Below the pieces are notes generated by a model that saw only the letters and a program-made list of their open reading frames with translations, was not told the origin of the DNA and made no database searches. From Zygnema cylindricum (Eukaryota > Streptophyta > Zygnematophyceae > Zygnematales > Zygnemataceae): a stretch of DNA of 64,000 nucleotides. Location of the stretch: assembly GCA_037447655.1 (NCBI GenBank), contig JBBHKE010000879.1, forward strand, positions 164,416 through 228,415. The letters are read 5' to 3'. This document shows positions 56,860 to 64,000 of the stretch, piece after piece; within the stretch, counting starts at the first letter, position 1; every line of letters starts with the position of its first letter. Position numbers and translations under genes: made by a program.

Positions 56860-59800
56860 GGTTATGGGCCTAGCCATGCCACTTCTAATAGTATCCAGAA
56901 GTTTGATGGCTAAAACTTCTATGATTGGTCATTTTTAGCCATGCATTTTTTCAAATACGAGAAGATTTGGGACCATTTTATAGGAATTTCAAAACCTCCT
57001 ATCCTTTCCTCTACTGATACACCAGCAGAAAAAGCTACAAAAGAGTTGGCAATAGCTACATGGAAATAAAAAGATGAGGTTGCGCACGCTCGTCTAGTGA
57101 TGTCACTTACTACCGACCGCACTCATCTTATTCGCGGCGCCTCCTCTTCTGCCGAGGCTTGGAGTCGTCTTCAAGCATCTTACATTCAAACAGGATGGGC
57201 CGCTCACCGAATTCCAAAACGAGCGTTTTTTAACTCCATGAAAAAGCCGTCGAAATCTATGCAGGATTGGATTAGCACAGTCGAATTGTCGGCTGGAAAA
57301 TGCACCATGATAGGCGTGCATCTTTCCGACGAGGACTTCTCTTTGACCCTTTTGGGAGGACTCCCTGAAACCTTTTCTCCTTTCATTTCCTCGTTTGACA
57401 ATCTAGACCAATCCATTCCCTTTCACTCCATTTATAGCAAACTTTTGCATGAAGAGACAAAACTTCTATCTTTTTCTGCTCCAAATCTCTCTCATGCAAA
57501 TGCCTTTATTGCTGAAAATCAAAAGACTAACTCTAGGGGGGTGCAGCGTTTGTTTTGCGCTTACTGCAAAACAAAAGGACATTCCGTTGAAGACTGTCGA
57601 AAATTGGCGAGGCGGAAAGCAGCCAAGGCTTCCAATCCCCCTAAAACTGGAGGGAATGCCAACGCTGCCTATGCCAGCCCACCAGTTCTTCCCACCCCCC
57701 CACTCCCTCCACACCTTTCTTTCCCTCCAAATTTTCCTTATCCTCACCATTATTCCCCTTCTCCATCCCTTCCACAATCTTCTAACGCCGCAGCGCACTA
57801 TGCCTCTTCAAACCTCATTAACCTCCCTTGGTCGACTGCTTTCTCCCCACATTTTCCCTCTAATTATCCCACTCCAATAGCTTCCCCTTTTGTCCTCCCT
57901 CCCTCACCAGAATTTGGATATGGCAATGTTGCCCATCATATCCCAAATTCTGTCACTCCGGATACTAATTTCCACAAGGGTATGCTTTTCTATCTCAAAC
58001 CTCGTCGATTGGCTAATAGATAGTGGTGCTAGTCACCACCTTTCACCACGATCTGATTGGTTCACTCACCTTTCTCCTCTATCATCTCCTATGCAGATTC
58101 GTTTAGGAGACGATCGCATTCTATTGGCTACCCATTCTGGCGACGTCAACGTCCCTAATGTGTCTATTCACATTCGGAACGTACTCTTTGTTCCTAGTCT
58201 AGCTAGGAATTTATTTTCTATCAAAGTCGCCACTTTTGATGGCTTAAAGGATGAATTTAATAATGATAGAGTAACGTTTCTTGATAGAAAAGACAATAGT
58301 ATTGTAGGTTTCGGCGTAGCACGAGATTCTATGTACGTCCTACAATCCTATAGTACGCGAACATTTTTTGCTTTAAGTGTTAGCGTCGAAAGTTTTCCAC
58401 TTTGGCATTTACGATATGGTCATTTAAATAGCGAAAGTTTGTGTACCTTGCCAAATCTTGTAACTAGACTAAATTCATTCTCTAACAAATCTTTGGATTT
58501 TTGTCACGGTTGCATGCAAGGAAAAATGCCACGTCACTCATTTTACAGTAGCACTACCGTAATCACTGAACCACTTGCACTTGTACACACTGACGTGTGT
58601 GGTCCCATGCTCACTCGTAGCTACACTAGATCCCTTTATTTTGTCACTTTCATTGACCGCGCCCCTCGCTTTTCACACGTGTATCCAATTTGTCATAAAT
58701 GTGACGTTTTTGCTCGATTTCAAGAATTTAAGGCGTTGGAAGAAAAATTTCACAACAAACGAATCAAGGTCTTGCGCAGTGACAACGGTGGCGAATTTTT
58801 GTCCAATCAGTTTTCTGAATTTCTCATGCAACATGGAATCTCACGTCATTTAACGGCGCCTCGGACGCCACAACAAAACGACATTGCAGAAAGGTACAAT
58901 CAAACATTACATGACATGTCACGCTCTATGCTGTACTTTGCGAATTTGCCTTATGAATTTTGGGCAGAGGCTGTAGTTTGCGCAAATTACTTACGCAATC
59001 TTTGTCCCACTAACGCTTTACCAAAATCTACTCCAATGGAAGCATGGTCCTCTGTCAAACCAGATATACGTCACCTTAAAATCTTTGGTTGTGAAGCATG
59101 GTACAAAGACCTCCTCCAATCGGACGGCAAATTGGGCGCTCGCGCATTTCGTGGCATTTTCGTTGGGTACGCTCCAAATTCCAAAGCGTACCGCATCTGG
59201 AGTCCTTCTCAGCATCGCGTCATACCACCAGAGAAGTAATTTTCAACGAAACGCCACTTCTCCAAACCTTGTCTCGTATGCCCTTCCCTTCCCCTCTTCC
59301 CCCATTATCCGACTTTCCTTCCCTCACCCTCTATGACCCTCTTCCCCCAAACCTTCCCCTTCAATCTCGTCAACCATCTGAATTCACCTACCTTACACCT
59401 TCCCACCCCTCTCCTCTTAATCCTCCCATTTTTTCCCCCTCATCATCTTCAAGTCTCCCTCCTCCTCCATCTTCTCCTACCCCCCTTGTTTTCCCGGCTG
59501 CTCCCATCACTCCTGCCAGCCACTCAGCTGCCCTTCCTCTTCATCCTGTCACAAATTCTGAAGATAATTCATCCTCTCCCCCTCTTTTCCAAGATGATCC
59601 TCTTTTTGACAATCTTTCTCCCACAATTTTTTCCCACTCACCTCTTCTTGGGTCTTTTGCTCCTCTAAAGCCTTCACTTCCCGATCGTGAGCCTTCCCCT
59701 CTTCCTTACCCCTCTCCTTTACCTCGCCGAAACCCCGGAGGCTCTAGAGTTCCCCCCTCTCGTCTTATTACTTCCATAGGCCACGCCTCTCTAGCTTACG

Positions 59801-61396
59801 CTTACTCGGATGGGGCCTCTGCCTCTCTTATTTCAGCCCCCCTCTCTCAAGGCTGCCCTAAAACGACCTGATGCCTCCCTTTGGAAAACTGCCCCTGATG
59901 CAGAATTCAATGCCTTACTTTCCAACAAAACATGGAATCTTGTTCCTATTCCCCCTGAAAGAAAGGCAATCGGTTCGAAATGGGTCTTCTGTGTAAAACA
60001 AAAAGCGGATGGATCTGTGGACGAATACAAAGCTCGCTTGGTGGCGAAGGGCTTTTCCCAAATCGAAGGTATAGATTTCACTGAAATCTTTGCTTCTGTT
60101 GCCCGGTTTACATCTATCCGCACTTTACTTGCTTTAGCTGCTGAACATGATTTCCATGTTCATCAGATAGATGTTAACAATGCCTTATTAAATGGGATCT
60201 TGTCCAAGGACATTTATATGCATCAGCCTGAAGGATATATTTCCCCTGGATCTGAACATCTGGTTTGCCATCTCATTAAAACAATCTATGGTTTAAAGCA
60301 ATCCCCCCGTGTTTGGAACCATACCATAGATTCCATTATGCGGAAAGAGGGATTTACCCGAATTGATGCCGATTTTAGCATTTACTCTCGTGGCTCTGGC
60401 ACCTCATTGATCATTGTTGCCATCTTTGTTGACGATCCCCTTCTTGTTGGTCCTTCCCTCTCTGAAAAATCCAATGTCAAATCTCTCCTTTAGACCCATT
60501 TTGACATGGCCGATCTAGGTGAGCTCACTTATTATTTGGGCATACAAGTTTCTCGTAATCGCTCGACTCGCACCCTCTCTCTCTCTCTCAGGAGACCTTT
60601 ATCTTTGATCTTTTGGAACGCTTTGGCATGGCAGAGTGCTCCTCCCTTTCCACTCCTTTAGATGCCAATGCCCCTCTCCTCCCTTCCACTGACTCTCTTC
60701 TCTCCCCCTCCCTCCATGCCACTTCCGCTCGATGGTAGGGGCCCTTATGTACGCCATGCAGGCCACCCGCCCTGACATTGCCACAGCTGTCACTAAACTC
60801 AGTCAATTCCTTCAACGCCCTTCTCCTGATCATCTTGCCGCAGCCAAACGTGTCTTTCGTTATCTACAAGGCACTAAAACTCTTTGTCTCACATATTCTT
60901 CCTCTGGCTCCAGTGCTCTTACGGGTTTTGTTGATTCAGATTGGGCACAAGATGAGCTTTCTCGCCGTTCCACCACTGGCTCGTGCTTATTTTTGGGCAA
61001 TGGTCTTATCTCTTGGTCATGCAGAAAGCAACCTACCACGGCATGCTCCAGCACTGAGGCGGAATATATGGCCGCGTGTCACGCCGCCAAGGAAGCTGTA
61101 TGGCTTCGGACTCTCCTTTCCAATCTTGGGTTTCCCCCTTCAGCCCCTACTCCTATCTTTTCGGATTCCCAGGGAGCTCTTGCTTTGATCCGCAATCCTG
61201 TTCACCACAAGCGGACAAAGCACATCGACATTCAGTATCATTACTCTCGGGAGCGGGTCGAAGATGGCACTCTCCAGTTTCTTTATGTCAAATCCGCCGA
61301 CCAAGTGGCCGATTATCTCACCAAGGCTCTTCATCGCCCTCACTTTGAGCACCATCGCCTCTCCTCTGGCCTTCGTCTTCCTTCTCCTCCTGGCTA
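56833..61396 (+). pseudogene. Copia-2 gag-pol, broken
   Basis: The gag frame opens at the LTR-borne ATG (56833) and is cut by TAA at 56911 and 57067. The remainder to 58023 includes a zinc knuckle (CAYCKTKGHSVEDC) and a Pro-rich tail. A frame change near 57970-58020 leads into protease (LIDSGASHH) and integrase (HLRYGHLNSESL, CHGCMQGK, HTDVCGP, RSDNGGEF, NDIAERYNQ). The frame breaks again near 59235 and 59860. RT follows (KARLVAKGFSQIEG; IFVDDPLLVG, with FVDD for the usual YVDD) and stops at TAG 60491. RNase H (TRPDIATAV, DSDWAQDE, STEAEYMAACHAAKEA) is open from 60732 to 61397. At least six lesions are visible. Confidence 0.9.
56860..56874 (+). promoter_or_regulatory. Candidate Copia-2 primer binding site (half-tRNA type)
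   Basis: GGTTATGGGCCTAG directly abuts the 5' LTR. It resembles the complement of the anticodon stem-loop of initiator tRNA-Met (GGGTTATGAGCCCAG), not its 3' end. This is an inference from remembered tRNA sequence. Confidence 0.5.
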
Positions 61397-61450
61397 AATT
61401 TCCTTTCATTTTCATCTCAATCTACTTCCTAGTTTTCGCTTGAGGGGGGG

Positions 61451-61896
61451 TGTTACAGGACATTTAGCGTAGGATATTTTTTGTCTTGTTCGTACGTTTT
61501 CTTACGTCGGTCAAGTCTTGTTGACCGACTTGTCCGCACGTCTCACTTTTTGATCCTGTCCGTACTTCCATACGTCGGTCCAGTCAATTGTACTTTTTCG
61601 TTACATACGTCGGTCTAGTCCTTTACGTAGAAGTCCTTTGACCGTCGGTCCAGTCTTTTAGCCGACGGTCCAGTCTTTTGTCTTACATACATTTGTTAGA
61701 ATCTAGACTAAGATTACTTTGTTACAGCGCACCGTAGAGCGCTTAGACTCCACAGTAATTAGCATTGTATATTTTGTATATAAGTGACTCTTCTCACTTA
61801 ATGAAATCATCCCAAATACAAATCAATTCCTCTCTCCAATGCATTGATCTTTCTCTTGTGTACAATTTCATGGCTTCCGCCAATCCACCTCCAATA
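61451..61896 (+). repeat. Copia-2 3' LTR
   Basis: 446 bp, TGTTACAGG...CCTCCAATA, followed by the target duplication CAGGA. Confidence 0.94.
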
Positions 61897-62963
61897 CAGG
61901 AGAGGGGAATTGTAAATTTTGAAGTGGTTTTCCTTATTAATAGTTTCATGTATTAGCGTTTTAAATACGGTGTCGTAATGGCAAAGTGTGCCGGTTTTGA
62001 TGTGACCGTACAGTAGGGTACAGAGTCCTACAGAAAAAAATAATTCTGTACGAATGCTTTAAGTTTGTCTAATCCGTACATCCATGCTAATTGCCGGATT
62101 TGTCCTCTACGTGATAGATGGACTGCGGGAAAGGAAATCAGAAGAAAATAACAGCAGATGTTCCTTGTAGCGATGATCGTGAAGCTGTGAACAGCACAGC
62201 TGGCATTCCCGACAAGACGACAAAGAGTCGATGTAATGACAAGATTGTTTTGATTTCTCGTGGACATAGACTTGTCCGCATTTATGATTTTAGCAACCGA
62301 CATTCCCATTCAGACAGGAGGTAAGGACACAGAGAAAGCGTGGATTGGTCTAGATTTATAATATAACGACATTTTTCAGCGACCTGCAAATGAGTACAGT
62401 TGACCTAGGACCCGCAGTATTTTTGTCTTTTCCCACAAACAATGACAAACATTTAGGATAAATTCGATACAGAATCGCCCAGCGTGTCAGGATATACAGT
62501 CTGGCAGGATATTTGGATGGTGACAGTGGCAACCTATTTTAGATTGTATTCCCCTGTTTTTGACTTTATGAGAAGCGTCCAAAAAAGTGCCGATACTTAA
62601 TAGGCAAACCCTAAAGCTACACATGTTCCTGTAGGTTAATACTGGTAATGGATAATCGCCCTTACTGTAGAGTTGAAGGGGACGTGTCAGGTGAAAGTGG
62701 CAGAGCCTATCAAGTGATGCGAGGTGGTTTAACAAGAGATGTTGCTCAAACGAGAAGCTGACGTGGACAAGGAGCTGTTAACTATGTTACTTCTGAAACC
62801 GTGACGAGTTACAAGAATCTGGACAAATCTGCCTTCGGGCCAAAAGAATCTTGAAGTGTTTACCGACCTCATCATCAAAATCTTTTAACCAGACTGTGTT
62901 TGACGCGCTAGAGACAGTGCAGTTAAATGAACCTTTGATGTTTGTCAGGAACTTCGTTCACTA

Positions 62964-63463
62964 CACCGCGAATCGTAATCAGAGTAATGAAAAAATTAGA
63001 GTACAAAAACAAAAAAAACAATTAGAGTAATGAACGCTAATTTATGTGATAGAGCTTTTTCAACTATGACGTTTACTCTAATTTATTTATGAACTCTAAT
63101 TTGGCACGCTAATATCCTCTACTGTTAATAAGGTATTTGTACAGAATTTGGCAAAACGTACAGTTTATCGTCACTATGACGTCTGCACTACGCGGTTTGT
63201 TATAACGCAGTTACATGATAACGGCCTGTATCAAATCATTATTTGTACTTTTTTACTTAATAAAGTACAATCTTGCACTGTTGGAGGTCGTCCGTACTCC
63301 ACACTATTTAAAACGAGCCTATATTATAATTAAAAACGCTAATTAAACTTTACCGTAAATAGAAAAATGAAAAAAACAGAATCGTTTACTCTATTTCATG
63401 TGATAGAGTCGAAATTTCGAGCGACCGAATTAGAGTAATTTACTCTAATTACGATTCGCGGTG
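62964..63463. mobile_element. TA-flanked TIR element, 500 bp
   Basis: The left end CACCGCGAATCGTAATCAG and the right end (complement CACCGCGAATCGTAATTAG) form about 24-bp TIRs. TA flanks are at 62962-62963 and 63464-63465. The interior repeats TTAGAGTAA/TTACTCTAA words and has no transposase. Confidence 0.85.
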
Positions 63464-63875
63464 TACAGAGAAACGTTGTAGGTCCGAGGTCAACGCTACA
63501 GTACTTTTAATGTGGCGGAAACATGTTCTTTCATGGTGTCATCGTTAATTTTCATGTAAATCGACACCAATCTACACTGTTTCAGAGTCCTTATCTCCTG
63601 TCTGAGTAAGGGTATGCTCCCATGTCTGAATAAGTGTTTGCTCCCATTTAACTAAAACTTGTTACTCTGTTTTTTAGTGAAGCTTCTCCATAGTACTTTC
63701 CAGAGTGTTCGAAATTGCAATCATTACTTTAAATTGTGACGGTTGTAAACGTGGGTAGAATTTTTGACGGTTGTCGACGACTACAAATTTAGCGACAATT
63801 GTTAACATTTACAAAATATCGACGGTTGAAGACGTCTAGTTTTTTCTCACATTATAGATGTTTTGGGTTTTTTGT

Positions 63876-64000
63876 AGTGTTGGGTATCGAGGACCACTTG
63901 CCGATATTCGATATGTACCGAATTTTAGGTACCCGATAATCGATATATCGCTTCGATATATCGATTATCGAAATATCGCGATATATCGCCGATATATCGT
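63876..64000. mobile_element. Second copy of the TAGTGTTGGGTATCG element, cut by the window edge
   Basis: It starts TAGTGTTGGGTATCGAGGAC like 39714 and aligns with it base for base for about 75 bp, then runs in CGATATATCG words to the end. Confidence 0.75.

Larger units (their letters stand above)
56413..61896 (+). mobile_element. Copia-2: full-length Ty1-copia LTR retrotransposon, 5484 bp, decayed
   Basis: LTRs at 56413-56859 and 61451-61896 flank gag, protease, integrase, RT and RNase H in copia order on the plus strand. The 5-bp duplication CAGGA is at 56408-56412 and 61897-61901. A GCTTGAGGGGGGG purine tract precedes the 3' LTR. The LTRs differ by eight substitutions and one single-base gap by eye. 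It belongs to a different lineage from Copia-1: its LTR is unrelated and its primer site differs. Multiple stops and frameshifts make it defective. Confidence 0.95.
61902..64000. other. Non-coding right end of the window
   Basis: No gene is supported. It contains a 500-bp MITE-like element (62964-63463) and the start of another CGATATATCG-rich element (63876 to the edge). Short open frames at 62118-62324 and 63148-63333 have no recognisable content. Confidence 0.6.

Noticed and set aside
62118-62324. 68-codon open frame after the Copia-2 element
   Set aside because: Short, no motif, and in DNA with no neighbouring exons.
1-64000. tRNA, rRNA or CRISPR features
   Set aside because: None could be recognised by eye on either strand; the GGTTATGGGCC stretch at 56860 is a primer site and not a tRNA gene.

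Overview
The window is nuclear DNA from an intron-rich, repeat-rich eukaryote, most likely a green plant and probably a streptophyte (charophyte-grade) alga or early plant. The AMT1 ammonium transporter, the AXR1/NAE1 subunit, the CSTLP-type nucleotide-sugar transporter and the Root_cap-type secreted proteins all resemble land-plant families. A Ty1-copia element carries a plant-style initiator-Met tRNA primer site. Spliceosomal introns use GT-AG sites throughout. I do not name a species.

Host genes, left to right: (1) + strand, 421-4876, a CMP-sialic-acid-transporter-like Golgi nucleotide-sugar transporter whose 5' exon(s) I cannot find; (2) + strand, 8411-12498, a three-exon F-box/WD40-like protein of 864 aa; (3) - strand, 18543-15154, a nine-exon AMT1 ammonium transporter of 540 aa; (4) - strand, 31594-24377, a 14-exon NEDD8-activating-enzyme regulatory subunit of 523 aa; (5) - strand, 38802-35421, an unrecognised Ser/acidic low-complexity protein ending in a CaaX box (CTIL); (6) - strand, two paralogues of a secreted Cys-rich/Root_cap-like protein, 44011-41587 (clear pseudogene) and 50172-48402 (one internal stop). 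Exon joins for genes 1-4 and 6 were checked by reading phase across every junction.

The rest is mobile DNA. Two full-length but decayed Ty1-copia retrotransposons lie back to back at 50209-56261 (- strand, TSD GGTAA) and 56413-61896 (+ strand, TSD CAGGA), just upstream of the second Root_cap-like paralogue. A solo LTR (40689-41128) and a 903-bp TIR element (39714-40616) sit downstream of the first paralogue. At least seven short TA-flanked TIR elements (Tc1/mariner-like MITEs with CACCGTG or CACCGCG ends) are scattered through the window, three NAE1 introns included. Several hAT-like TIR elements are present, two of them with 8-bp target duplications, and one hAT-like pair has a MITE nested inside it.

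The genes are unrelated housekeeping or surface functions (Golgi sugar transport, ubiquitin/NEDD8 pathway, nitrogen uptake, extracellular protein), with no operon-like logic. The best stories are the duplication and decay of the Root_cap-like pair, exon-derived relics inside NAE1 introns, the terminal-repeat families, and a copia element whose gag start codon lies inside its LTR and whose primer site looks like the anticodon arm of initiator tRNA.
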